A DNA stretch of 64,000 bases from Bacteroidales bacterium (GCA_017557535.1 JAFYYM010000138.1:1-64000), one strand, 5' to 3'. Positions 51,529 to 60,080 are shown, counted from the first letter of the stretch. Notes: a model not told the origin generated them from the letters alone. Made by a program: numbers and translations.

Positions 51529-53121
51529 TTAATAGAGGTTATTGAGAGTCACTCCGTTGGAGTAGTAATTGTACTGCTGGGCGAGCTTACCGTACATCTG
51601 TCCGAGGACCTCGAGATAGGGCTTGCCCTCCACGAGGGTTGTCCTGTAGACAGTGTCGTCGACTTTATAGTAGTCGACCCCGTCCAGGGTGATGGTGTCG
51701 TAGTCATCAGGAAGCTCTTCCACAAGGGCTCCGGCCGGAGGTACGATGACCTCATACTGGCCATTGGAGTTGACGATGTAGAAGACACCGTCCTGATAGT
51801 AATACGGCTGGTTGGCATAGGCGTAGCTTTGGACAAGGCCGAGCCTGTCGGCGAGAGTGGCAGCGTTGTTGGCCCTGGTTGAATTCAGGGCGAAGGTGCT
51901 GTTCTGTGCCGCGATGGTGGCATTGTTTTGGGCTATAATCCTATTCTGCTCGTCAATGATCCTATTATTGGCATCAATGGCGCGATAGAGCCGGTAGGTG
52001 TTGTGATAGTACGCGAAGCGCACGCTCCTGAACATCAGATCGGAAATCGCCAGATCTATGCACACTCCGAAAGGAGGTCTGCAAACTACCCAATAGCTGC
52101 CGTAAGGCCTGTAGTAGATGCCGTCATAGAAGCAGTAGTCGATGCCCCAATAGGTCAGCCTCCTGTAATGAGGCGGCAGATAATTGACCCTGTAGCCGTA
52201 GTAGTGAGGATGATGGGCCCAGAAGTGCCCCGGACGGTCGTAAGGCATGAAGTCACGCTCCCTCGGAGGGATTCTGTGAACATTCCTGTCATCGCCGATC
52301 CTCATGAAGTCGTTGCGGCTCTCCCTCATAACATCATTGCCCCTGGAGGCGTTTTTGTCATAATTGGAGAGTCCACCGCGGGTGGCATTACCGACAACCG
52401 CCTGGGAACGCTCCCTGGTTGAGTTACCGGCGCTGCGAGCCGCGTTGCTGCGAGAGCTGGATCCGATAGGCTGGGCAACCCTCTGGCTGGAGCTACGGGA
52501 GCTCGTTGCGGAGGAGGAGCTTCTGGAAGTGCTACCGGAACTTCTCTGAGTAACAGCGGAAGAGCTTCTCTGAGTAGCCGCGGAAGAACTTCTCTGGGAA
52601 GAACCATTATCTACCTGAGAGCCACGGGAGCTCGAGGCGGATGAGGAACTTCTGGAGGTGCTACCGGAACTTCTCTGAGTTACAGCGGATGAGCTTCTCT
52701 GAGTAGCTGCGGAAGAGCTTCTCTGGGAAGAACCATTATCTACCCGGGAGCTACGAGAGCTAGAGGCAGAAGAGGAACTTCTGGAGGTGCTACCGGAGCT
52801 TCTCTGAGGAGAAACCGAGGCGGAACTCCTTGATGAGCTGCCCGAGCTTCTCTGAGCGATAGCTGATGAGCTTCTCTGGGACGAACCGGAAGAGCTTCTC
52901 ATACTGGAACCGGAAGAGCTTCTCATACTGGAACCGGAAGAACTTCTCATGCTGGAAGCGGAAGAAGACGAGCTCCTTGTGCTTGACGATGCTGAAGAAC
53001 TTCTGGCTGAGGAAGAACTTCTGGAAGAAGAAGACCTATTCTGAGAAAATGAATCTACAGGAACAGCGACCATGGCAAGTGCCACTATCGATGCGATCGC
53101 TATATTAAGGATGTTTTTCAT
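51529..53121 (-). CDS. DUF6515-type exported protein with Ser/Arg-rich repeats
   Basis: A 530-residue protein with signal peptide (about residues 1-27). Residues 28 to about 240 are almost only Ser and Arg with a few Gln/Ala (RSSSxxxRSSG units), including a 43-residue tandem repeat. The conserved C-terminal half (HPHYYGYRVNYLPPHYRRL, GIDYCFYDGIYYRPYGSYWVVC, then a VPPAGALVEELPDDY tail) is the DUF6515 type. A helix of NNRIIDEQNRIIAQNN lies between. The basic repeats could bind anionic envelope polymers (teichoic-like, LPS, nucleic acid). Function unknown. Sits between NamZ (12 nt) and the AmgK fusion (4 nt). Confidence 0.75.
   Translation of the reverse strand: MKNILNIAIASIVALAMVAVPVDSFSQNRSSSSRSSSSARSSSASSSTRSSSSSASSMRSSSGSSMRSSSGSSMRSSSGSSQRSSSAIAQRSSGSSSRSSASVSPQRSSGSTSRSSSSASSSRSSRVDNGSSQRSSSAATQRSSSAVTQRSSGSTSRSSSSASSSRGSQVDNGSSQRSSSAATQRSSSAVTQRSSGSTSRSSSSATSSRSSSQRVAQPIGSSSRSNAARSAGNSTRERSQAVVGNATRGGLSNYDKNASRGNDVMRESRNDFMRIGDDRNVHRIPPRERDFMPYDRPGHFWAHHPHYYGYRVNYLPPHYRRLTYWGIDYCFYDGIYYRPYGSYWVVCRPPFGVCIDLAISDLMFRSVRFAYYHNTYRLYRAIDANNRIIDEQNRIIAQNNATIAAQNSTFALNSTRANNAATLADRLGLVQSYAYANQPYYYQDGVFYIVNSNGQYEVIVPPAGALVEELPDDYDTITLDGVDYYKVDDTVYRTTLVEGKPYLEVLGQMYGKLAQQYNYYSNGVTLNNLY
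52487..52744 (-). repeat. Tandem 129-bp coding repeat
   Basis: Two near-identical 129-bp (43-codon) units, each beginning with VDNGSSQRSS. Marker word AACCATTATC (plus strand) occurs at 52602 and 52731, exactly 129 bp apart. The repeats lie inside the Ser/Arg-rich region (about 52460-53030), where shorter TCTTCTCTGAG-like words recur. They would allow length change by slippage or recombination without frameshift. Confidence 0.8.
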
Positions 53122-53133
53122 ATTGCAGTAGTT

Positions 53134-54435
53134 TTAGTAGTTACCGTACATCAGGTACTTGCTGGAGAGTCTCTTGAAACTATCGACATCCTTGGACCAG
53201 TAATCCGAGATGTCCTCGACTTTCAGACGTCTCTCAAAAGTCGTCCTTACATAATCCGTACCACAAACTTTATCAAACATCCCATTCCGGCCTCCAGACA
53301 GTTTAAAAGGGTTTTTTGAAGGGTATAATTCACCTATCGCCTGCATCACATAGAACTGGGTCAGGGTGCAGCAAGCTGCCTCAAAATCAGTGTAATGATA
53401 TTGTACCCCATGAATAAGCTTTCCTTGTGAGCTTCCTGAGAAAGGCTTGAAATGAATAGTCCGGAAAGCGATCCCGGGAAGATTATAACTATCCAGCCTG
53501 GCCTTGAGTTTTTCCGCGTCAATCCATTCGGCGGCGAAAACGCCGAACGGCAGGGTGTATCCTATGCCGATATTGAGATACCCCTGGAACTCCCCTACGA
53601 TACCTGCGGAAGGATAGTTGATCGCCGACTGAGGATAAGGAATATTCGGAGAAGGAAGCACCCATGGAAGCTTGGTATCCTCATAAAGCATATTCCTGCT
53701 CCATCCTTCCATCGGAACTACGGAAAGTACGCATTTGAGAGGTTTCTGGTCACCTTTCTCACCCCGATTGAGACCTTCCTCATTAATGAGGGTCGCCAAT
53801 TCCCCAACCGTGAGGCCATAGATATAAGGAATCTTGAACTCGCTGACAAAGGAGTGGAAACCGTCTTCGACGACACAACCTTCCACCTTGTTTCCTCCCA
53901 AGGGGTTCGGCCTGTCCAGCACCATCACCTCGACACCCTGCTCTGCGCATGTCCGCATAACCAGCCCCAAGGTGCTGATGAAAGTGTACGAGCGGCTACC
54001 GATATCCTGAATGTCATATACGATCACGTCCAGCCCGGATACCATCTCGGCCGTGGGTTTCCGAGTCGCTCCGTAGAGGGAATACACAGGCAGTCCTGTA
54101 ACAGGATCCTTCCCGTCCTCGACACGTCCACCAGCGTAAATGTCGCCGCGAACCCCATGCTCAGGGGCGAAGAGCTTCTTGAGATTCACCTCAGGCGCTT
54201 CGTTCAAGATGTCAATCGTGGAACGCAGGTTCCTGTCGACCCCACTGGGGTTGGTGACCAGTCCCACCCTTTTCCCGACCAGGCCATCGAACCCTCTGGA
54301 TACCAGCACCTCTATCCCGACTTTAACCACTGGGGAATCCGTGGCGCTGACTGATGCCGGGGCGTTACCGGATGCCCTGGCGCAACATGTCAGAAGAAAG
54401 GCGGCTGATAGGATGATCAATTGTCTTGTCCGCAT
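53134..54435 (-). CDS. namZ: Exo-beta-N-acetylmuramidase (NamZ, DUF1343)
   Basis: A 433-residue exported enzyme. Signal peptide/lipobox-like start ends in LLTCCARASG. The DUF1343 signatures are GLVTNPSGVD, LFAPEHGVRGD, VYSLYGATRKPT, VIVYDIQDIGSRSYTFI and VLDRPNPLGG. NamZ from Bacillus and Tannerella releases MurNAc from the non-reducing end of peptidoglycan chains, supplying free MurNAc for uptake. The ATG at 54435 gives a better signal peptide than the upstream TTG. It lies 11 nt after the transporter gene in the salvage operon. Confidence 0.9.
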   Translation of the reverse strand: MRTRQLIILSAAFLLTCCARASGNAPASVSATDSPVVKVGIEVLVSRGFDGLVGKRVGLVTNPSGVDRNLRSTIDILNEAPEVNLKKLFAPEHGVRGDIYAGGRVEDGKDPVTGLPVYSLYGATRKPTAEMVSGLDVIVYDIQDIGSRSYTFISTLGLVMRTCAEQGVEVMVLDRPNPLGGNKVEGCVVEDGFHSFVSEFKIPYIYGLTVGELATLINEEGLNRGEKGDQKPLKCVLSVVPMEGWSRNMLYEDTKLPWVLPSPNIPYPQSAINYPSAGIVGEFQGYLNIGIGYTLPFGVFAAEWIDAEKLKARLDSYNLPGIAFRTIHFKPFSGSSQGKLIHGVQYHYTDFEAACCTLTQFYVMQAIGELYPSKNPFKLSGGRNGMFDKVCGTDYVRTTFERRLKVEDISDYWSKDVDSFKRLSSKYLMYGNY

Positions 54436-54446
54436 ATTATTCAAAG

Positions 54447-55727
54447 TTAATTATTCAAAAGCTCATCATCCGCGCCAAGAATCTTTGAGCGGGCAATAAT
54501 CACCGCTGCAAAGGTTCCCAGGCAAGAAATCATCACAAGAGTGAAGAAACCCACATAACCGAGCCACTGCTGGAGGTAACCTGCGACGAGGGCCGGCAGT
54601 TTCATGGACAGCCACATGAAAGCGGTGCAGATGGCGTAATGGGACGTTTTCAACGGTCCGTCAACAAAACGCATCATGAAAAGAGTGTAGGCGGTGAAGC
54701 CGAATCCGTAACCGAATTGGTCAAGGACAATCAGGGAACCGATCGACCACACACTTGTGGGATGCGCTATCGCCATCAACAGGTAGACGGCGCAAGGAAG
54801 GGCAAGAGATAGAGCCATAGGCCACATGGATGCCCTCAGGCCACGTTTTGAGGCATAAATACCGCCAAGAATACCACCGAGAAGAAGAGCGACAACCCCG
54901 AAAGTACCATAGACAAGACCGTACATCTCCGTTCCAGCCCCTAAGCCACCGACTTCAGCACCGTCCTTGAAGAACGGATATAACAGGTTGAGCGACAGGG
55001 CCTCAGGTAGCCTGAACAAAAGAAGGAAGGCAATCGCCCACCACACTCCTTTCTTAAGGAAGAAAGAGCGGAAAGACTCGCCGAACTCAGCCCAGATAGC
55101 GGAGGATGACCTGGCCTCACGCTTATCCCTATCCTCAACAACCCTGGGGAGAAGGAACAGGTGGTATACCGCGACCAAGGCCAGCAACACAGCGCAGATC
55201 AATATGACTATCGCCCACGAGCGGGGAACGTCACCGGAACGCTTTTGGAGAACTCCTCCCAGCATCACCAGAAGTCCTTGACCCAGAACAAGTCCGCCCC
55301 TATAGAAAGTGTTGCGGATACCCACGAATGAGGATTGGCGCTGCCTGTCAAGGGCCAGCATATAATAGCCGTCAGCGGAGATGTCATGCGTGGCTGAGGC
55401 GAACGCCACGATGACAAATAGCGCCAGAAGTACCGACATCGAGCAGAAAGGCAGGCAGAATGAGATCACCGCCAAAGTCGCCATCATCATGAACTGAGTC
55501 AGCAGAATCCACCACCTCTTGCTACGGAATATGTCCATGAATGGGCTCCACAGAGGCTTTATTAACCAAGGGAGGCTGATCAAGGTGGTCAAAGGTCCGA
55601 GAGTGCCGTTGTCCACCCCCATATCCTTGAAAATGGCGAGCGCTATCGTGTTGACTATCGCATAGGGCAGGCCTTCAATCAGATACAATGTCGGGACCCA
55701 CCGCCAGGGTGACGCATCAGCTTTCAT
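54447..55727 (-). CDS. AmpG-like MFS transporter
   Basis: A 426-residue permease with 12 predicted helices. PTLYLIEGLPYAIVN at the start and ASATHDISADGYYMLAL are AmpG/PAT-type motifs. AmpG imports GlcNAc-anhydroMurNAc peptides; related Bacteroidota transporters (such as Tannerella MurT) carry free MurNAc. With NamZ next door, MurNAc or small muropeptides are the likely cargo. The ATG chosen overlaps the preceding stop (ATGA); a longer frame would run well into the upstream gene. Confidence 0.85.
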   Translation of the reverse strand: MKADASPWRWVPTLYLIEGLPYAIVNTIALAIFKDMGVDNGTLGPLTTLISLPWLIKPLWSPFMDIFRSKRWWILLTQFMMMATLAVISFCLPFCSMSVLLALFVIVAFASATHDISADGYYMLALDRQRQSSFVGIRNTFYRGGLVLGQGLLVMLGGVLQKRSGDVPRSWAIVILICAVLLALVAVYHLFLLPRVVEDRDKREARSSSAIWAEFGESFRSFFLKKGVWWAIAFLLLFRLPEALSLNLLYPFFKDGAEVGGLGAGTEMYGLVYGTFGVVALLLGGILGGIYASKRGLRASMWPMALSLALPCAVYLLMAIAHPTSVWSIGSLIVLDQFGYGFGFTAYTLFMMRFVDGPLKTSHYAICTAFMWLSMKLPALVAGYLQQWLGYVGFFTLVMISCLGTFAAVIIARSKILGADDELLNN

Positions 55728-57985
55728 AATCTTTCTATTGTGGAACTTGGATAATAATGCCTTAATATCTCGTCGAAGTGATAGCCCTTCGCCCCCATAA
55801 CGGCGGCACCGATCTGGCAAAGGCCCACTCCGTGGCCCCATCCGGAGCCATCAAGGATCAACCTGTCTCCTTCCCATTTCACTTGGAAAGCGGAGCTCTT
55901 CAGATGGGAATCGGAAAGCCACTTCCTGATTATCAGTTCTTTCCCTATCACCATCGTTTTTTTATCACCTTCAATCCGCAATCTTTTAAGGCGACCGGAA
56001 GGACCCCTCTCCACCGGCACCAGATCCCGGATCATCCCAAAGTCAATCCCCGAACGCCGGCGGACCAGATCGGAGACTTCCGCTCTTGTATACTCAGTAC
56101 GCCACCGGTAGAAGTCCTTGGTCTCCAAGTCATAGTCATTTAGAACCTGCGAGAGGATAGTCTCGTCGGAAGTGTCGCAAAAGGAGGTCTCTCCCTCCTT
56201 CTCTTCAGGAGTGTCCGGAAGTGATTGGAGATAAGGATAATCCTTGTCTTCCCAGCATGTGCTGAAAAGCTCCGTGAGCCCTCCGCAACATTTCGAGAAA
56301 CGGGCGTCACAAATCTCGCCGCCATAAGTCAACACCATTCCCCATGTCTGGTCAATAACCTTACGCACAGTCTCACCGACTGCCATGGTCAACCCTTGAT
56401 AACGCTGGCAGTGATCGTCAGCGCACACATCAAAACGGGTGTGATCCTCATGGTCAAACCATTTGACATACTCCCCGTCCTGTCCGGAAATATCTAATGG
56501 TGAGGAAGTCAGCTTCGAATCCAGTTTGGTCACTAAGGCGGGAATACTATTCATCGCCTCAAGTTCACCATCCGGGATACGGGCATCCATATCCTTTTTT
56601 CTGCGAGCGATCTGGGCAAGCACCCATGAACGGGATATAACCGCATGAGCCTTAAGGAATTCCAGTCCCGCGGAGGCTTTCATCTCCGATGAGATAACGC
56701 TTAAAAGATAATCCTCAATTCCAATGATATTCACCGCGACGACCTTTCCACCGTCGACTATGAACTTCAAGGTGCCGGCATATTTATGGGTCACCTTACG
56801 CTCCCAGTGGAAATCCACCCCGATAGTCACTCCATACAATATGAAGGACGGCTCAGCGAACAACCTCGCCTCTGTCTGCGCCTCGAAAAAGAGTTCGTCA
56901 TAAAGCGCTCCGTTGTATGAGATCTTACCTTCCTTGAAAAAGACCTTCTGCGGTCCGGCACCATCGGAGATGATCTCAAACTCAATCTCTTCCGCAGCCA
57001 TTATTCCAACCTCAAGGGTGGCTTGAGTCCTGGTCAGCCTCCAGATGATCTCCTGATCTTCCTCCTCGGACAAGGTTATCTCCGAAATCATCTCGCCCAG
57101 CAAACCGGAATCCAGCTTCTCAAAATCCTCCTTCCTGGTGGTGATGAAAACGCCACCCATATCAGCGCAGCCGGGACTCATGTAAAGGTGGTCAGAATCC
57201 TTCGACTCGTAATGGTGGGAACGGTGTTTCTCCCTGAATATGACCACAGACCTGTACTCACCCCCTGAACGCCAAGAGATCACGTTGATCCTCGGTTCCG
57301 TATCTTCCTTCTTCAAAGGAGCGCAATCCAAGAGCCTATAAAACAGCTTTGTCATGGATTTCGCCGTAGAGGCCCGGAGGATATAGATACCGTTGGCATA
57401 TTCCTCTAAATGATACAACCTGGCCTCTTTGACAGAGGTCAGATACCGGATCTGAGGACCGGGAGAATCCAATAACTGATCCGCTCTCGCCATCAAAGGC
57501 ATGTATCCTTTAGGGCAAGCCTGGAAATGGAGATGGTCAGGAGCTGAGGCTCCGCACTTCGGGCCATTGTAAAAACACGTGAGATCCTCGTTCCGGGCGA
57601 CAAAATCCAACATGTCTTGATATCTTTTCCAGATAGACTGCGGGATGTGCTCAAAACTGGAGATCACAAGATGACGGGAAAATATCGGGTATGGGTTCAA
57701 GGTTATCCGGTATCGTTTCCCTTTTCGCCCCTCAAAGTCTATGTTAAACTGCTCGGCGGGACGATTCTCAGGACAGAGGAAACACGGCCTGGCTGCGATG
57801 GAGGCCGGATCGAGGGCCGCTTCGGATGAGATTTTCCGGCAAGGATTGAATTGGACAGTCACATCCAGGCCACCAACGTTCAGAGTCTTCGTCTTGACAG
57901 ACTTAAGGTCACGATAATTCTTGGCCGCCAAAGGCCAGACCGAGAGTTGATCCCTGATGAATTTATCGATAGCGGTTCCCATCAT
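55724..57985 (-). CDS. DUF4922 (GalT/HIT-like) domain fused to SpoIID/LytB domain
   Basis: A 753-residue two-domain protein. The N-terminal about 330 residues are DUF4922: a Cys pair in PCFLCPENRP (67-76), TLNPYPIFSRHLVI at about 95-108, and HLHFQ at 151-155, the HxHxQ active-site pattern of GalT/Ap4A-phosphorylase-like nucleotidyltransferases. The C-terminal about 370 residues are a SpoIID/LytB domain (DYLLSVISSEMKAS with the key Glu, FLKAHAVISRSW, and GWGHGVGLCQIGA). SpoIID cleaves glycan strands in the periplasm or sporangium, but this protein has no signal peptide. The SpoIID part may therefore work on imported muropeptides in the cytoplasm. It is coupled by ATGA overlaps to the Nudix gene and the AmpG-like gene. 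Confidence 0.85.
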   Translation of the reverse strand: MMGTAIDKFIRDQLSVWPLAAKNYRDLKSVKTKTLNVGGLDVTVQFNPCRKISSEAALDPASIAARPCFLCPENRPAEQFNIDFEGRKGKRYRITLNPYPIFSRHLVISSFEHIPQSIWKRYQDMLDFVARNEDLTCFYNGPKCGASAPDHLHFQACPKGYMPLMARADQLLDSPGPQIRYLTSVKEARLYHLEEYANGIYILRASTAKSMTKLFYRLLDCAPLKKEDTEPRINVISWRSGGEYRSVVIFREKHRSHHYESKDSDHLYMSPGCADMGGVFITTRKEDFEKLDSGLLGEMISEITLSEEEDQEIIWRLTRTQATLEVGIMAAEEIEFEIISDGAGPQKVFFKEGKISYNGALYDELFFEAQTEARLFAEPSFILYGVTIGVDFHWERKVTHKYAGTLKFIVDGGKVVAVNIIGIEDYLLSVISSEMKASAGLEFLKAHAVISRSWVLAQIARRKKDMDARIPDGELEAMNSIPALVTKLDSKLTSSPLDISGQDGEYVKWFDHEDHTRFDVCADDHCQRYQGLTMAVGETVRKVIDQTWGMVLTYGGEICDARFSKCCGGLTELFSTCWEDKDYPYLQSLPDTPEEKEGETSFCDTSDETILSQVLNDYDLETKDFYRWRTEYTRAEVSDLVRRRSGIDFGMIRDLVPVERGPSGRLKRLRIEGDKKTMVIGKELIIRKWLSDSHLKSSAFQVKWEGDRLILDGSGWGHGVGLCQIGAAVMGAKGYHFDEILRHYYPSSTIERL

Positions 57986-58572
57986 AAAAGAGCCAGGATG
58001 GTTTCCTTCATCATAGAGAACTCATGCTCGAAATTGGGCGTGAAAACACCTTTGCCCAATGTGGAGACAATCTCTTCCATGGACCAATAACGGCACTCAG
58101 ACACTTCCTCATTAGTGACATCGATCATAAAATCGCCTACCGTGGCGAAAACATTCACCAGCTCCTTCTCAGTGGAGCTTTCCCAGAGATATGTCTTCAG
58201 GTATACCGGATTGAAGGCGCTGAAAGACAGCTCCTCAAACGCTTCCCGGTACAAGGCGACCTCAAGCAACTCCCCATAGTCCACATGACCACCCACAGCG
58301 GTGTCCCACTTCCCTGGAAGAAGCTTTTTGGACATGGATCTTTTCTGCAGGAAAAGCTCACCAGAGCGGTTCAGGATGTGAAGATGCACCACAGGATGAA
58401 GCAACTTGAGTCCCGAATGAACCAACATCCTGGAAGACTGCCCTATCACGAGGCCGTTCTCCTCCACAACCGGCAGCATCTCGGATCCAATCATCGGCCG
58501 CAAACCTGGCTTATCTGAGCTCGGGAGCGGGAGCAACGGGGCGGGATCCACAGGATATATTAATTCAAACAT
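57982..58572 (-). CDS. Nudix hydrolase
   Basis: A 196-residue protein with the Nudix box GHVDYGELLEVALYREAFEEL (last Gly replaced by Ser) at about 102-123. Such enzymes hydrolyse nucleoside diphosphate linked compounds; the isopentenyl-diphosphate isomerase-like layout (LFLQKRSMSKKLLPGKWDTAVGGH) is common in this group. The substrate is unknown; a nucleotide-sugar or the product of the DUF4922 domain is a context-based guess. Start at 58572 is 7 nt after the HU-like gene stop. Confidence 0.85.
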   Translation of the reverse strand: MFELIYPVDPAPLLPLPSSDKPGLRPMIGSEMLPVVEENGLVIGQSSRMLVHSGLKLLHPVVHLHILNRSGELFLQKRSMSKKLLPGKWDTAVGGHVDYGELLEVALYREAFEELSFSAFNPVYLKTYLWESSTEKELVNVFATVGDFMIDVTNEEVSECRYWSMEEIVSTLGKGVFTPNFEHEFSMMKETILALL

Positions 58573-58579
58573 TTGATTT

Positions 58580-59254
58580 TCAATAATTAATGATCCTAAG
58601 CTCCTCTTCGGAATATAGAATCTTATCAATGAAATCCGGAGCGATTCTGGCCAGCAGCATGAATAATCCCAAAAACAGGATCACGGACGCCACTGTACCT
58701 ATCACGGCTACAAGCCATGGTCTTCTCTTCCTCGGAGCCTTGACCGCCTCGACGGTCTTGACGGCTTCTTCTTCGGACAAGGCATCTTGAAGCTCCTTCA
58801 CCGCTGCCGTAACCTCCTCAGGAGTCTCCTCATGAGTCTTCAGGGAAACCGGTTCCAAACCGAAACCACCAGGGTATATGTCAAGATCCTCATCAGCGAT
58901 AAAGAAGAAGGCATTTTCCTTTGTAGCCCTTAGACGACCAAGTCCAGGAAGTACTATAAGTTTCTTTGACTGAAGGGTTTCCTTGAGCCCGGAGACAAAC
59001 TCCCCCACTATGTCGGCAGCCTGGGACTTTTCAATCCCATTCGTCTCGGAATAGAAGTCCACTAGGAGGCTGTCATTCTCCTTCCATCGCTGACGGAAAG
59101 AAAGACGGCGATACGGTGGATTGATGGTGTAGCCCTTGTCGGAGAAAGTGGATGGCATCAACTCAGAGACGAACGTTCCCAATCCAGGCAACGTAACTTC
59201 ATCATTGTCAAGAATCAAATCCTTGACTATGTTGGAAAAGAGGTCAATGTCCAT
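58580..59254 (-). CDS. Membrane-bound protein with two HU-like (CCDC81-type) domains
   Basis: A 224-residue protein. Two HU-like units are seen by the repeated PGLG motif at 23-26 (LPGLGTFVS) and 103-106 (LPGLGRLRA), separated by a helical stretch. A basic segment APRKRRPW precedes a transmembrane helix at about 176-200. Bacteroidota proteins of this type, related to eukaryotic CCDC81 HU domains, are often tied to SPOR or TM segments, and are thought to bind DNA or organise envelope proteins. It is the first gene of the salvage operon. Confidence 0.8.
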   Translation of the reverse strand: MDIDLFSNIVKDLILDNDEVTLPGLGTFVSELMPSTFSDKGYTINPPYRRLSFRQRWKENDSLLVDFYSETNGIEKSQAADIVGEFVSGLKETLQSKKLIVLPGLGRLRATKENAFFFIADEDLDIYPGGFGLEPVSLKTHEETPEEVTAAVKELQDALSEEEAVKTVEAVKAPRKRRPWLVAVIGTVASVILFLGLFMLLARIAPDFIDKILYSEEELRIINY

Positions 59255-59276
59255 CTCTTTGCAGTGATTATAAATA

Positions 59277-59284
59277 CAAATATA
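59277..59284 (-). promoter_or_regulatory. Putative -7 element of the cell-wall salvage operon
   Basis: TATATTTG on the minus strand lies 22 bp before the ATG of the HU-like gene. TTTG is 14 bp upstream, shorter than the usual 19-21, so the match is partial. The region is AT-rich and divergent from the tRNA promoter. Confidence 0.5.
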
Positions 59285-59306
59285 CGTAAAAAAACATACA
59301 AAAAAA

Positions 59307-59337
59307 TTTGGAGAAATGTCTTTTTGTTGTACCTTTG
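59307..59337 (+). promoter_or_regulatory. Promoter of tRNA-Asn
   Basis: TTTG (59307-59310), 19-bp spacer, TACCTTTG (59330-59337): full match to the Bacteroidota consensus. It ends 23 bp before the tRNA. Confidence 0.8.
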
Positions 59338-59360
59338 CAATCCCGAAAGGGACATAACCT

Positions 59361-59434
59361 TCCTCAATAGCTCAGTTGGTTAGAGCACCTGACTGTTAAT
59401 CAGGGGGTCGTAGGTTCAAGTCCTACTTGAGGAG
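59361..59434 (+). tRNA. tRNA-Asn (GTT)
   Basis: A 74-nt tRNA: acceptor stem TCCTCAA pairs with TTGAGGA, discriminator G, anticodon stem CCTGA/TCAGG around loop CTGTTAA (anticodon GTT, 59395-59397), T-arm GTTCAAGTC. CCA is not encoded. It stands alone, with its own promoter and terminator. Confidence 0.97.
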
Positions 59435-59444
59435 CTCCTCTATT

Positions 59445-59476
59445 AAAGCACTTACGGAAACGCAAGTGCTTTTTTT
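59445..59476 (+). terminator. Intrinsic terminator after tRNA-Asn
   Basis: Stem AAAGCACTT / AAGTGCTTT (9 bp), 10-nt loop, followed by a T-run to 59476. The best intrinsic terminator in the window. Confidence 0.85.
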
Positions 59477-59510
59477 ATGATTATTACTATCTTAGTACAA
59501 ACTAATAAGT

Positions 59511-60080
59511 ATGATTCAGTCTAAAGAAGATTTGTATCACTATCTCAAACAAGATAGAATAATGAACTGGGCAGATGGAAAAGTTGACCTCATCCATGCG
59601 ATCAAGAATGTCATTCTCCCTAATAAAAGACTCAGATACCTGCGTATTCTAAGAAAGGCCGAGTATTATACCAACAACAATAACGTATTACAATATTGGT
59701 ATCAATACAGATTACTCAGATTAGGATTAAGACTTGGCTATTCTATTCCGATTAATGTATTTGGCCCAGGGCTCTCGTTACCTCATTATGGGACAATCAT
59801 TGTGCATATTAATTCCAAAATCGGATCAAACTGCAGGTTACATGCATGCGTGAATATTGGCGCGAAAGGAGGAAAGGCGCCGACATTGGGCGATAATGTA
59901 TACATAGGACCCAGTGCGGTAGTATTTGGAGATATACATATCGCGGATAATATTACCATTGGGGCCAACGCTACAGTTAACAAGAGTTTCAATGTCGAAA
60001 ATGTAGCTATCGCAGGCAGCCCCGCTCATGTCATAAAAGAGAATGTCCCCAGTTGGGTAGAGCGGCACAACCTTGACTAA
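59511..60080 (+). CDS. Hexapeptide-repeat O-acetyltransferase (serine-acetyltransferase-like)
   Basis: A 189-residue left-handed beta-helix protein: GSNCRLHACVNIGAKGGKAPTLGDNVYIGPSAVVFGDIHIADNITIGANATVNKSF. The pattern fits the CysE/SatA-like and capsule-type serine acetyltransferases, which use acetyl-CoA. A short N-terminus (YHYLKQDRIMNWADG) is typical of polysaccharide-cluster versions rather than housekeeping CysE. The gene is AT-rich compared with both neighbours and sits right after a tRNA gene, suggesting transfer. Acceptor unknown. Confidence 0.8.
   Translation: MIQSKEDLYHYLKQDRIMNWADGKVDLIHAIKNVILPNKRLRYLRILRKAEYYTNNNNVLQYWYQYRLLRLGLRLGYSIPINVFGPGLSLPHYGTIIVHINSKIGSNCRLHACVNIGAKGGKAPTLGDNVYIGPSAVVFGDIHIADNITIGANATVNKSFNVENVAIAGSPAHVIKENVPSWVERHNLD

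Noticed and set aside
52460..53030. Regular short repeats resembling a CRISPR array
   Set aside because: The repeats are in-frame Ser/Arg codons of a protein with a signal peptide; there are no unique spacers and no cas genes.
53452..54354. 300-codon open frame antisense to namZ
   Set aside because: A shadow of a GC-biased real gene; namZ has full family motifs.
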